Positions 37,101-47,700 of a DNA stretch of 64,000 nt are shown piece by piece. Both the position numbers and the translations under genes were made by a program. The notes beneath the pieces are model-generated. The model did no database searches. It saw only the letters and a program-made list of their open reading frames with translations, and had not been told where the DNA came from. Every line of letters begins with the position of its first letter. Position 1 is the stretch's first letter. The stretch comes from Euborellia annulipes. Lineage: Eukaryota > Arthropoda > Insecta > Dermaptera > Anisolabididae. The DNA lies in the NCBI GenBank assembly GCA_023213315.1, contig JAKCPI010001634.1, positions 87,241 to 151,240 of the forward strand. The letters are read 5' to 3'.

Positions 37101-38914
37101 AAAATACTTAAATTATTTTTCAGTCTTTGAGTGACACTTTGAAAAGCTCACAACATCCAATGGCTGCCGAGAATTATTCAACATTTAAGAACAATTCAGT
37201 GCACAAAACACTATCGAATATCATCGATTTGAGCGATCAATTTTGTATAGTCGCCTTTAGCAAAATTGGAGCGACTAATATATACGAACGTCTCACGGCA
37301 GATTTTGATATATTAATGAAGGAATTGTTTCAAATATTACAAATTTTGCACAACCATCCGTGTGGGTTGCATTTAACGAAATTAATCTGCCGCCTCGACT
37401 TTAATAGGTGAGAAAATCTAAAAAAAAAAAATGTTAATTTGGATTTCTTGAGTGTGGAAGTGGCTGTGATTAATATCTTAAAAGAATGGCTGCTACCTCC
37501 TGCCATTCTTTTAAAATGTTAATTTGGAGTCAAAAACAAAGCATGCCTAAAGCAAAAAAAATTTTAGACAATTGATGGAATGTGGCTGTGAGATGTCAAT
37601 TAGTTCCTCCATATCACATTAAAAAAATTTTAGTGTCGATCTCTAAATATGTGGGTGGAGCAAAAATAACAAATACTTAATTTGGCTCAAGCTGTAAATG
37701 GAAGCCGTGAGGAAACTAATTTTATGATTGATTGATTAAAGAATGATTAATTTATCGTAATAAAACATTTTATTTCTAACATAGTTTCCTCTTACGCTGA
37801 AAGCACACCAATTAAGCAAAAACGTTTTCGGACAAAACGTTTTGCCCAATGCCAACGCACACCAATTGAGCAATAACGTTTTCGAACAAAACGTTTTGTC
37901 CAAGAGCAAAACGTTTTGCCCAATGCCAACGCACACCGATTGAGCAAAATGTTTTGCCATTGAGCATTTTGCTTCCAGTAGGCATTTTGTTTAATGATTA
38001 GTTAGTTTTATGAAAGATGTAGGGCCTTGATAATGAAATGTGTGCTATTCTGATATTCTGATTGTCGATGGTGCCTAATTGCCAACGCACAACGATTGAG
38101 CAAAACGCTCAATGACAACTCACACCATTTGAGCAAAAACGTTTTCGGACAAAACGTTTTGTCCAAGAGCAAAATGTTTTGCTCAATGCCAACGCACACC
38201 GATTGACCAAAACGCTCAATGGCAAAACATTTTCATGCTCGATTGTGTTTTGCCTTCTCTTCTTCTTGGTGTGCGTTGACCCATAGAAAAGCATTGAAAA
38301 AACTATTTTAGACTCGATTAGTCAAAAACGTTTTTGCTCAATTGGTGTGCGTTCAGCCTTAGGATACATTCGTTTCTGCAATCACCTTTTCATTTGAAGC
38401 AAATCTCTTTTCAGCCAACTCATTCCACATCCCCATACTCTCCCTCGGACTACTGTAAAGAGATTGCTTTAAACAAAGAGGTGATAGAGGAAACGAATGC
38501 CTATTTTGAGGTGTTGGACAACAAAATATTTTAAAAATAAATAAAGCATCTTTTTTTGTCATAACAATTCCCACATCTAAGCGTTTGGGATGTCTAAACA
38601 GCTCTATTAAAATTCATATCAATTATTTTTTAGATGCTTTTTAAAATTTTTTGAAAGAATTACTGACCATTTATTTTTGTAGGGCATTCAAATTTTTATC
38701 CTAATTAAAGAAAAAATTTCCTTTTTTACAAAGCGCACAGCACCGTTTGAACATTCATCAGATTGCCTTCTCATGCTCAATTTTAAAATGTGGAAATTAT
38801 TTATTCCCATCCAATGTCAAATTGCCTTTTTTTTAATAATGAAACCCTTTTCTTTTCTTTTCCAGATGGTACAGTTCGAAGTATATGAATATATCAATTA
38901 CAGATGGAAATTGA
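28108..38914 (+). CDS. TUBGCP4: Gamma-tubulin complex component 4 (GCP4/Grip75), complete
   Basis: Structural subunit of the gamma-tubulin ring complex, which nucleates microtubules at centrosomes. Thirteen exons: 28108-28176, 28238-28379, 30374-30579, 30643-30737, 30810-30990, 31982-32123, 32205-32341, 32415-32571, 34168-34290, 34509-34686, 36859-37063, 37124-37407, 38866-38914. All introns are GT-AG and the summed length is 1968 nt, giving 655 aa (human about 667). Landmarks: MLHEALFALSGYPGRIF at the N-terminus; HPSE, YKILFIGQTIQMF, KDFFLLGRGDLF and VAFQISAQKIF in GRIP1; HPLHLLFTPVVLENYNHLFR, LLFLINNLQYYLQVDVLESQ and TRDFEVIQKAH in GRIP2, the gamma-tubulin-binding half. The first donor is GTTGGT after codon 23; the downstream GGTTTT would shift the frame. 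Large introns 2, 5, 8, 10 and 12 hold a LINE, Penelope-type foldbacks, a hAT MITE, a SINE and R3/R5 repeats; small introns are clean. Confidence 0.95.
28600..29650 (+). pseudogene. Dead non-LTR (CR1/Jockey-like) retrotransposon, RT C-terminal part
   Basis: In broken frames it encodes KDLGVTMTENFQF, NKTNRLLNMI, VKYRLYCAVVRP, EYCCIVWSP, LESYDLLFFHKFLNRENRLS and LPFNVPCAKTNYLYNS, the usual C-terminal blocks of a LINE reverse transcriptase. Stops and at least one frameshift are present. Inside TUBGCP4 intron 2, sense orientation. A palindromic MITE (about 29275-29462) interrupts it, and a segment of about 105 bp (28691-28795) duplicates 29228-29333. Confidence 0.75.
29275..29462. mobile_element. 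Palindromic MITE (R4) inserted in the LINE
   Basis: Arms TTAAGTCCCACCCATGCG...CAATGTTTTTA-like and complement ending GCATGGGTGGGACATTAA. The LINE frame resumes directly after it. Confidence 0.65.
29775..30190. mobile_element. Penelope-type foldback in TUBGCP4 intron 2
   Basis: A 415-bp hairpin with arms ending GAGGATGCAGCCAAATAATT and its complement. Right-arm core at 30086-30120 (CTGAAGA...GAAAC-GTT). Stem I can form between CTCTTTGAAGG (30075-30085) and CCAATAAAGAG (30121-30131). The left-arm core (29875-29841, - strand) has CTGGAGA, a broken core base. Confidence 0.75.
31045..31317. mobile_element. hAT-type MITE (GGCGGATCC subfamily) in TUBGCP4 intron 5
   Basis: Left end CAGTGGCGGATCCAGAGG; right end complements to CAAGGTGGGCGGATAC. 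Identical 8-bp duplications ATGTCATC at 31037-31044 and 31318-31325. Contains a half copy of the R1 hairpin (GTGACTGGTCGCACAGCACA) and long G and C runs near the ends. Confidence 0.8.
31423..31515 (-). mobile_element. tRNA-headed SINE, TUBGCP4 intron 5
   Basis: On the - strand: A-box-like TGGCCTGGTGCAAGC and B box TGGGTTCGATTC about 50 bases later. The tail runs left toward 31380. No folded cloverleaf is evident, so this is a SINE rather than a tRNA gene. Confidence 0.6.
32650..32785. repeat. Inverted repeat in TUBGCP4 intron 8
   Basis: GCTAGCAATAATCAAA at about 32687 and its complement TTTGATTATTGCCAGC at 32757. Confidence 0.5.
33020..33215. mobile_element. Palindromic MITE (R4), second copy, TUBGCP4 intron 8
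   Basis: Same arms: TATTAAGTCCCACCCATGCG and complement ending GGATGGGACTTAATATTG. The flanks do not resemble the LINE. Confidence 0.65.
34745..34869 (+). repeat. G/A-rich tract of about 125 bp
   Basis: Almost uninterrupted purines, with several runs of 8-14 G and runs of A. Intron 10 of TUBGCP4, sense strand. Confidence 0.8.
34988..35238. mobile_element. R3 TIR element nested in a Penelope-like foldback
   Basis: Ends CTAAGGCTGAACGCACACC and GGTGTGCGTTCAGTCTAAGG are complements. Interior made of repeated AAAACGTTTTC/GGACAAAACGTTTTG modules. Confidence 0.7.
35650..36085. mobile_element. Penelope-type foldback with canonical hammerhead core, TUBGCP4 intron 10
   Basis: Long inverted arms (TACTTCCTCACATATCTAAG and complement meet at about 35870). 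Right-arm motif 35995-36027: CTGATGA, stem II GTC/GAC, GAAAC-GTC. Outer stem I AACTC (35984-35988) with GAGTT (36038-36042). The left arm has the complement with GAAAC broken. Neighbouring phrase CTTAGAAGAATGG recurs at 45554. Confidence 0.75.
36290..36620 (+). repeat. R5 dispersed repeat, copy 2, TUBGCP4 intron 10
   Basis: Collinear with 2680-2960 (GATGGCAGGCTAGTCTAACA, CGCCATCTTATCGGGAAAAA), with a TA-rich insertion of about 60 bp near 36450-36510. Confidence 0.65.
37797..38365. mobile_element. R3 TIR element with tandem modules, TUBGCP4 intron 12
   Basis: Ends CGCTGAAAGCACACCAATT and AATTGGTGTGCGTTCAGC. About five internal modules of CAACGCACACCGATTGAGC, each with CAAAACGTTTTG-type palindromes. 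Open frames here (e.g. GIEQNVLLLDKTFC) are repeat artefacts. Confidence 0.7.
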
Positions 38915-38989
38915 ACATTGTGTATATATATATATTTTTAAATATTTATTTATTAAAATTGCTATATTTTAAAAATGTTCTTTTTATTA

Positions 38990-39412
38990 CTCTCTCTTAC
39001 GTCAATATATGTGACCGTCCACATGAAGGGGTACCAAATCTTCATCGGGGTCGAATTTGAGTTTTTCTGTACAGAACACATCCTGTTGAGCCGGTATTTT
39101 TAGAATTTTTTTATCATTTTTTTGTTTGGAAGATATGAATTTTTAAAATTTTGTTTATGAAAAACCTAGTTTTGAGAAAAATAAGTTTAAAGTTTGTTTT
39201 TTCAATTTTTTTATATAAAATACATCGATTCTGATGAACGGAATATTTCATCATATAAGATGAAGAACTAGGGAATCGGAATCAGTAATAAAAAAAAAAA
39301 AAAAAATCAATTTTTTTAGTGAATCAGCTCTCCTGAAAATTTAGCCCAGTGAAGATTTGGTACCTTTTCATGTGGACATGGTCACATATGTTAATATATA
39401 TATAGAGAGAGA
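38990..39412. mobile_element. TIR element 3' of TUBGCP4
   Basis: Left end CTCTCTTACGTCAATATATG with TGGGGTACC-type block (GAAGGGGTACCAAATCTTCA); the complement (GAAGATTTGGTACCTTTTCA) lies at 39353-39372. Interior non-coding. Confidence 0.6.
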
Positions 39413-39660
39413 AAGTATTAGATTCATGTCAAAAATTCGCTGTCGAGATTTTGATGGATATACCCGTTTTGAAGTCCCCTGAACAAAAAAAAAAAGTGGT
39501 TTTCGCGACATGTCTGTCAAAACATCCCAAGACCGAAAAGCGCTAGGAATTTGAAATTTTATATTTAATAATCTTTATATTTAAGTTAGCCACCCCCATG
39601 AGACGTGACACGAAGCTTTTGAAATGCCTGAGCTTATAACATTATACAAAATTTTTATTG
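39400..39660 (+). repeat. R1 repeat, copy f (partial)
   Basis: Begins TATATAGAGAGAGAAAGTA and has GTGGTTTTCGCGACATGTC, GAGACGTGACACGAAGC. Lies just 3' of TUBGCP4 next to an inverted element. Confidence 0.65.
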
Positions 39661-40270
39661 TTTATCGGGCTGCTTTATAATTTCATCTTTGAAGTATTTT
39701 GCTGTTGTTTGAAAGGATTAGCCGTCTTTTTTATTGAATTTGAAATTTTTCATCTTTATTATTATTATTCAAATTGTGAACAAAAAATGTATATATATCA
39801 ATATAAAGCAGCCAGAGGCCCAGAACAGGTGTCTTAACCCCCCCCCCCCCCCCCCCCCCCGGTATCGCCACCAATGTTTTAAATGCATTTTAAAAATTCA
39901 ATTGTGTTACTTCTGAACAATTCAAGGGTGAATGTGGGAAGAAAAACAAAAAATATTTTTATTATATAAAAAAATGTATTTACAGTAGAGCTTATATGTT
40001 ATTAAAACACTGGCCTAGATAGCATGAGTGGCGGATATTGTCGTGTCACCCCAAGAATGATAACTTTTTTTTTATTAGTCTTTTCGCCATCTTAGGCCAT
40101 ATATACTTTCATTTTTCAATTTTTTTTTTTTTTATAAATATAAAGACTCAATTCATATTTTATATTTATTCTTTTATTCATAATCAATGAATATCCCTTC
40201 ATACAATCTGACCACCAATAATTGTTCAATGAATAAATTATGTACAAAATTATTTAAAATGAATAATAGG

Positions 40271-40303
<33 letters not shown>

Positions 40304-40563
40304 TAACCTCTTTTTTTTCCCCCCCCCCCCCACACACCCCCTTTCGAAAAAAATAAAATTTTATTTTTTTTTATGGTTTAAAAAAAAAGCCGAGGACATA
40401 TATATATATATATTTACAGATGTTGTTTTGAACAATTGTCATTGAAGAAGCAAGCATCGTATTTCAATTTTGATAACTTGCTTCTACAACGATGAGGCCT
40501 CTAGGCCAAGAGCCCTCCCTGATGTGAATCATTTATTCACCTACAAAACGAAGGCTTTTCCTT

Positions 40564-41301
40564 TCATAATTTGCATTTTTCAAGTGATTCAAAATAAGCC
40601 AAAGAATCAAAATTTTCATATTTTTTGGCCATATCTTTTGGTGTTAGACCGTCAATAGTTTTTGTATTCCAACTCATTCCGGCCTTAATTAGAATTTCAA
40701 CGTTGTTGGGACCCGCGATGGCTGCACCATGCATCGGTGTCCATAAGTCATCATTAACCACATTTAAATTCACTTTTTTCTCATTTACAAAAAAATTTAA
40801 AATTCTCTCGCCATCCTCATAAGATCTTAAAAAAGCAGCATAGAATAAAGGAGTCTCTAGATTTTCATCTTTTGCCTCGATGTCTGCGTTCATTTCTAAT
40901 AAATAGAGAATCACAGTGAAGTAACCCCGAGAGGTCGCCCAATGGAGAGGAGTCCAAAGATCCCTATCTTTACTTTCAATGTCAACTCCATTCTCAATTA
41001 ATAATTTAACAATGTCCAAAAAGCCCCGGGCCGTAGCCCAGTGGATTGGCTGTCGCCCACAATCATCATAAAGATCCTTATTGGCTCCTTTCTTAATTAA
41101 ATATTCACAAACTTGGAAGTGCCCTCCTCCTGAAATGGCCCAAAATAAAGGACTCCATTTCAGATCGCATTCGAATGCGTATTCGTCGTCTTCTCTTTTC
41201 ATAACATTAAACGTAACATTATCTATATCTTGAGGATTTTGTTCGAACCAGAATTTGACTCTTTCTAAATTCCCGGAATATGCAGCATCACAAAGATTCA
41301 T
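40564..41301 (-). CDS. Small ankyrin-repeat protein
   Basis: Predicted protein of 245 aa made almost wholly of ankyrin repeats, a protein-protein interaction fold; partner unknown. Repeats visible in order: NLCDAAYSGNLERVKFWFEQ, a degenerate one around WSPLFWAISGGGHFQVCEYL, then GRQPIHWATARGFLDIVKLL, WTPLHWATSRGYFTVILYLL, ETPLFYAAFLRSYEDGERIL, WTPMHGAAIAGPNNVEILIK and a C-terminal half repeat GLTPKDMAKKYENFDSL. No signal peptide, membrane segment or second domain is seen. The start was placed at 41301 because a good acceptor on the - strand (polypyrimidine then TTTTAG) lies just upstream at about 41319, so the reading frame extending to 41340 is probably intron. A 5' UTR exon is therefore likely upstream; an upstream coding exon is possible. 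A - strand AATAAA lies at about 40533-40538, some 25 bases after the stop. Not recognised as a named orthologue. Confidence 0.8.
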   Translation of the reverse strand: MNLCDAAYSGNLERVKFWFEQNPQDIDNVTFNVMKREDDEYAFECDLKWSPLFWAISGGGHFQVCEYLIKKGANKDLYDDCGRQPIHWATARGFLDIVKLLIENGVDIESKDRDLWTPLHWATSRGYFTVILYLLEMNADIEAKDENLETPLFYAAFLRSYEDGERILNFFVNEKKVNLNVVNDDLWTPMHGAAIAGPNNVEILIKAGMSWNTKTIDGLTPKDMAKKYENFDSLAYFESLEKCKL

Positions 41302-41549
41302 TTTCTTTGTGAAAAATCTAAAAGAAAAAATAAAAGGCATGAATTTTTTAAATTAAATTACAAGAACATGTGCAAAATCCACTAGGTCCTAGTTTAAAGA
41401 GGAATTTAAAGGATATCAAAGCTGGCGAATCACCGAATTTGTTATAGTTAAGCCATACTTCCATCGACTTCAGAATGGATTGTCCCTGAGGAACAAGTTA
41501 GTTGATATTATATATATATATTAACTGGAAAGAAGTTGCTGTTGATGTT

Positions 41550-41905
41550 ATAAGTTAAGAAAGAACAAGTACAAGAGCAGCAAAGAAAACAAAGCCTTTC
41601 TATGCCAAATGGAGAAGAAGTTTCGGATTTATTAGTCCATTTAGGCTTATATCTCATTTAGGCACCAAGTTATAGATCTTGCTGCACAAAAGGCCGCGCA
41701 CATGTATATTTTATTTAAGGCCGAGTCTTTAAGACAACGTGAGAGACTATTCGAGCATCAAGAACAATGACTACTTTGTGCCCAAATTAGATATAAGTCT
41801 AGAAGAACATTGTGATGGACTAATAAATTTTGTCCGAAACGTCTCCTTCGGCATTTGGCATACAAAGACTTCTGCTCTTGTACTTGCTCTCTCCTAACTT
41901 AGTAA
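41550..41905. mobile_element. Penelope-type foldback, decayed core
   Basis: Arms AACAAGTACAAGAGCAG (41562) and CTGCTCTTGTACTTG (41870). Right side reads TTTTGTCCGAAACGTCTCC at 41829, identical to the 10485 element, but CTGAAGA has become TTGTGA. Confidence 0.6.
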
Positions 41906-44779
41906 AAGTATATATTTGAAATTTAAACCGTTAAATTAAAAGACGTTTAAAAGCTCGGGAAAAAAATTATTTCTTTAGTGAGTGCCTGGCCATTTTTCAG
42001 GGGGTACCTTTTGAGTATTCGCTTATATATATATGAATTGCTTACTGCAGAAAGGCAACTAGTCCAACAGATTACATTTTCAATTTTTTGATGAAAATTG
42101 TTTTAAATGGGTCAACAAATCGTTTACCGGATAAAAGGCACCACCAAATAGTACTGCTATGGTGATGGCTTCAGTTTTCTGTTTAATGTCCGGACTGACT
42201 TGTTCCGTTTTTTTGCCTCTCCTGAAAAATTTTAAAATATGGACATTTTGCCTTTCTGCAATAAGCGATTCATATATATATATATATATCTCGAATATAA
42301 TACAATAAATTTATTTCAACTTGATCTTGTTAGTTTTGAGAAACAGACCAAGTTGTGTAATTTGCAGAATCGTATATCCGGGGGTCACTTGGATAAAAAC
42401 AGCGCTGGTTGTTGTTGACAGGAATATATGAAAAATATTTTTTTCTTTTCAGAATCTCTATTGAAATTAGCTACCGATAAGTGAAAGAAAGCAGTAGGCC
42501 AGTTATGGATCATCAAGCTTAAAATTTTAAAAAACAATAAATTAAACACATGTAAGACAAACATGAATTTCTTTTTTGATTTTTTTATATACTGTACCAC
42601 TTGTTATTTGTCAATATTGTAACATTTTTGATTAATAAATTTAGAAGAGATTTAGCTTACTTATATTAAATAGATGTGAAAATCAAAATAGATTTTCTTA
42701 TCATAAAAAACACACACACACATATATATATATATATACAGTATATCAAAAAAGCACACACCTCGATCCTAAGTTTCAAATGTAAAAGTTTTTTTTTAAG
42801 CCAACTCCAACTAGCACTGGGGTTTTTATCCAAGTAACTTCCGCATTCTAATTAAATGATCTTGCTATATTTAACTAATTTGACAGTATAAAAATAAATA
42901 CTCACTAAAAATTTATATTTTCTTATTGAATATCCTTGGCAAATAAATATTAATCTAACTACTAAAACGTTTCTTCAATATTGGCATTAAAAAAAATAAA
43001 AGAGTAGAGAGAGAGTTGTTTAATTTGTGAGGTTGAAAGAGGAATGAGTCACTCACAAATTTAACATTCAACTTTTATAGATACGACAGGAAAATTATTT
43101 CATAATATTATGCCATATTCTGATAATATCATAATCGATTATCAAGTCTTGTAAAAAATTTTTTTCTCAATTATCAATTTATAAAATAAAATAAAAAAAG
43201 ATTTATTTTTAGTTAAATTAAATTAAAATTTTTTAATTGCATATATGGATCTTATAAAATTCAAAAAAAAAATAACTTTTTTTGGACCTTCTAATCTCTC
43301 ATTTTTTTTATTTCTATTTGGGATACTGAGGTCATTTTAACTATTTTACAATTATATTTTTTTTCCTCCTGCCAGCCAATCGATTAATTAAAATATATAG
43401 ACTATATATATATACATTCTACCACAACCATTTTTTTTTTTACTTTCTCTTGCCTATATATGTAATAGGCCTATCTATATATATAGAGAGAAAGATTCAT
43501 GTCGAAAATTCGAGATTTTGATGGATATACACGTTTTGAGGTCCCCTGAATTCAAAAAAGTGGTTTTCGCGACATGGTCTGTCTGTGAACAAAATATCTC
43601 AAGAACGAAAAGAGCTAGGAGGTTGAAATTTTATATTCAAGTTAGGCACCCTCCTGGGACCAGACTCGAAGCTTTTGAACAAAATTGGCCAAAGCGTACT
43701 TGTACTTTACTGACGTATTTTTCAGTTTTTTTGGATTTTCTCAAAATTCTCTCCAACTTAAGAGAAATTTGTGTGCTGTGCGACCAATCATACCTGATTT
43801 TTGTTATATCAGAAGCAAAAAATACTCAAATGAGTGCCTATGATTTTTTTAAAAATATAATTCCATTCCCGGGGGTATATTTATGTATATATATATATAT
43901 ATATGTTCTGGAATGTTTCCGCGATCGGATGTATGCGAAGATAAGTTTTCTCGGGTTATAACGCGTTGGATGTGGAGATTTTTCGGCTGTCCTTTTGGAG
44001 CCATTTTCAAGGGAGAAGGGAGTTAGGTGGTGGATGAGGGAGGAGGGTTGTTTACGGGATCGAAGTCTTGCTGGTTCCCAGGTCTGCCAACAGATCCAAA
44101 ATTCAGAAGCTCTTGATACAAAAGGGAGGGCTCTGCCAATTCTAACCGACAATAATTTAAAATATAATAGCCGAGTTGGGGGAGGATGGGCATGATAATC
44201 AATAGAAGGGATAAGTTAACTAAATGAGCACAACTAAATAAATAATTCATTTTATTTATTAATATAAAAATGAATTAAATATTTATTTTAGAAAGTATAT
44301 ATATAAAAAATTAAAAAACTTCGCCTTTAACAAGAGATTTTTGGATTTTTTTTTTCTTAAGGTAATAATTAAAATTTGATTCATTATTTTACAGGAAAGT
44401 ATAAACGAATTTATTATTTAACAATATTTTAACAAAATTATTAAATTAAAAATAAAAAAAAAGGAAAGAAGAAATGAGTGCATTCGATTAAGATTAATAA
44501 ATTTATGACAGAGGATTAGATTCTGTTAATAGGAAAAATAAAAAATTTTATTTAAAAAACCCGGCATATAATTATTATTGTTTTTTTTTCTTTTTCGATT
44601 GTAAATAATAATGAAAATTTAATACAGAATATTACATCATTGTTCTTATTAAAGGTTGTTTCTATAGCAGAGTGTGTGGAGGAGGGGGTTTCTAGGTTTT
44701 TAGATCTTTTTGCATGTGTTCTGAGGCAATGGAGTTGGATAGCGTATGAGTGTTGTTTTATATTTCATTGATAATAATA
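41902..44779. other. Intergenic region between ankyrin gene and USP14
   Basis: Microsatellites (ATATAT, CACACA at 42710), R1 copy g, and a mixed-composition block at 43960-44200 whose frames on either strand match nothing I recognise. Confidence 0.5.
43438..43800 (+). repeat. R1 repeat, copy g (internally deleted)
   Basis: Terminal TACTTTCTCTTGCC / GAGAGAAAG hairpin, then CGACATGGTCTGTCTGTG, GAACGAAAAGAGCTAGGAGG, then a jump straight to GTGTGCTGTGCGACCAATC near 43775. Confidence 0.65.
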
Positions 44780-47700
44780 TTATGAAGTCGGCGAGGTGTC
44801 CATAGGCGAGGCCGCCTTATCACTTGAGGCCGAAGTCACTTCTTTCGAATCTGCCACTGTATTTGACTCTTTTTCGGCAACTGGTAATCGTTTAGGTCCA
44901 TAGAGCAAAACATACGCACAATGCCAATCACCTAAAATGAAAAAATAAGTATTAATTAAACGTAAAAATTAAAAATTTTTTTTAAATTAATTAAGGTCTT
45001 TTTCGACAGGCGAAGTTATTACTCAATTCAAGAATTTCTTTAAGGACGCAAAATATCTGGTGTAAGTCAAGGGCTTCTGGGGGGGGGGGGGGTTTGAACC
45101 CCCTCTCCTCTGTGGCTACGCCTATACTCGTAACGTGGACAATTAATAATGAAATTATAATCATGAAAAATTAATTGAATTTTAGTAAAATCAATCATTT
45201 TCTCAGATATCTGCTTTTTTTTTAACTTATCTAAAAAATTTTCATTCTTCATGCCTTCACCCCAACAAAAATTCTACGCCTATCTTATCAGTGAGGATGG
45301 TATGAAAATTACCCCAATAATTTGTCCAAACAACATAACTTGCTCATGCATTAATAAATGCCAAATTGACTCAAAAATTTTTAAACTAATAAAATTTTAG
45401 TATGTGAAATTTACAAGAACTTTTTGCCATCTGTTGTGAATGTTATTTTATTTTTTGGGCAAACTCTTCCATTAGCTGTATATTTTGGAAATATTTATTA
45501 ATATATATAATGATAATAGTATATTTTATCATTATATATTATATATATATATCTTAGAAGAATGGCAGGAGGTAGCAGCCAGGAAGGAGCGTCTCCCAAA
45601 ACAAAAAAACCCCCCAATATTCCCGACCTTTCGGCTTAAATTTTTTTTATCCTTCCCCGGCCATCCGGCCACAAAAAATTTTTTTTTAAATATAAATTTT
45701 TAAAAATTAAAAAAATAAAATTCTCCCTCCCCCCCCTTTTCTTATATTAATAACAACCCATCCAAAAATATATATATGGGTCATTCTTCAAAAATGGGTT
45801 AACTTCGCGTAATTGCAAATAATTCAGTGACTACCAAACATATTGACTTTTTTTAATCATCAGGTAATAGAAAAAGTTAATAATTTTTGTGTACACATGA
45901 TAAATATTGATTATTAATAATTATCTCAACAATATCCTGCGATTCGTGTTTTCATTGTTATATTTAATATATAAAAAAAAAAAAAAGTATTCCAATCAAT
46001 TAGCAGATTTTTTTGTGTTTTATATCAAAAACGTCAGTCCCTGGGCGTCAGTCCCTTGGAAGTTTTCCAACCGTAAAGCTAAGAGGCTGATGAGGTTATA
46101 TATTAATAGAAAAAAAAAATCTGAGTGTTACTATATGGATACAATAAAATTAACTTATTGTCTATCAAAATCATTACAAACAATAGATATCAGTTACAAA
46201 TTGTGCATTTCAAATTCGACCCCAAAGTTAACCCATTTTTGTAGAATGACCCATATATATATATATATAATTTTTGGACTGCATCCACAATTATTTATTA
46301 TATATGTACTCTGGTATAATTTCCTAAAATGTTTCATCTCCTATTAAACATTTCTTTTTGAAATTCAAATAAGAAAACGAAAAGGCTATTTTAGAAAAAC
46401 ACTTCTTCTTCTGTCCTCGCCCTTATTATTCCCGCAGTGCGGGGTCGGCGGAGATTGCAACAAAACACTTATAACTTGAATTTTATATCTCGTTATTTTT
46501 AATAGAAGAATTGGAATATTTACCTCCTCCTGAGAGCTTAAGTATATCTTCGCTGTTAACAGGAGTGACATTATCGTCATCACATTTAAGCCATACGTCC
46601 CCTTTCTGATGCACCCAAGCGACATAGTGTCCACTTGAACTAGATCGCCCTCGATGCGTCAACACAGCCTGAAGAGTGTAATAGCCACAGTTGTTCGACC
46701 CTAAGTCTAAAAAAAGAAGTTTCAGATGTTATGGATTAAATTTACACTGATCCTTATCTCAATAAATAAAACTACAAACTAATAAATAATTCAATTACCA
46801 TCTTCAAACCAATAAGGTTCTTCTTTAACATCAGAATCACCTTTGTCTTTGGCCTTCAACTGTTGGGCATCTTCTACTTTCTTATCTTCAAGTTCCTTTT
46901 ATAAAACAAAAATAATTTTTAAATTACAGAATGAAATAAAACGAATCAAAAAAATATTTTTTTTACCTTAAATTTTGATCGCATTGGAGTCAATTTTTTT
47001 TGCAATTCCGTTGTGCATAATTCAAAGGCATCAAATTCTAAAGGGAACTTGACATCTTTTAGAATTTTTGCATTAATTGCTTCTTTTTCTTTATAATAGA
47101 ATCGAACAAATTGAACTGTTAAATAAGCAGGTAATCGGCTAATTTTTGCAGTCTTTGTATAAACGGCATCTCTTTCTAATGTTGGTGACATTTTTGTTAT
47201 TTGCTCTTGTAATTTCTAAAAACAATAAGTAATATTTAATATTTTTAAAGAGACAATTCTAAGAGACATAATTTGGTATATTTTTCGAGAGTTTTAATTT
47301 AAGATCATCATATTTTAAATGCCCGATACACAAATTTCGCCAGTCCGCCCTGCTCAGGGCCCTCCAAAAAAAAAGGAATATGTGCATTAAAAAAATTTTA
47401 ATGAAACTTTTTGTCTCTGAACAAAATATAAGCAATTTTAAAATATTTTAGTTGTAGAAGGAGACGAATCTTTAAATATTAATTCGCCCCACCCCCGAAA
47501 ATAAAAATATAAGACCCTGTAATACGGCTAATCGCGTTCCTACTAAATTTCGAAATATTTCTCGGTCTCTAATTGAAAGTGATATGACATTAATCCTTAT
47601 AGGTGAATTCGTTACCCAAATTAAGATTAAATATAAAGCAGTGATCGCTAATAGGAAGCCCTTGAGAAAATTTTAGGGGTCCTTGGGCCCATTCTTTCAA

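Noticed and set aside
34737..38294. Cys/Leu-rich frames such as GIEQNVLLLDKTFC seen at two loci
   Set aside because: They arise from the palindromic R3 repeat modules and differ only as the repeat differs.
37797..38365. Regularly spaced repeats resembling a CRISPR array
   Set aside because: Units occur in both orientations without unique spacers, inside TIRs, in an animal intron.
43518..44250. Frames on both strands around 43.5-44.2 kb
   Set aside because: The first part is R1 repeat; the rest matches no family and has no credible splice sites.
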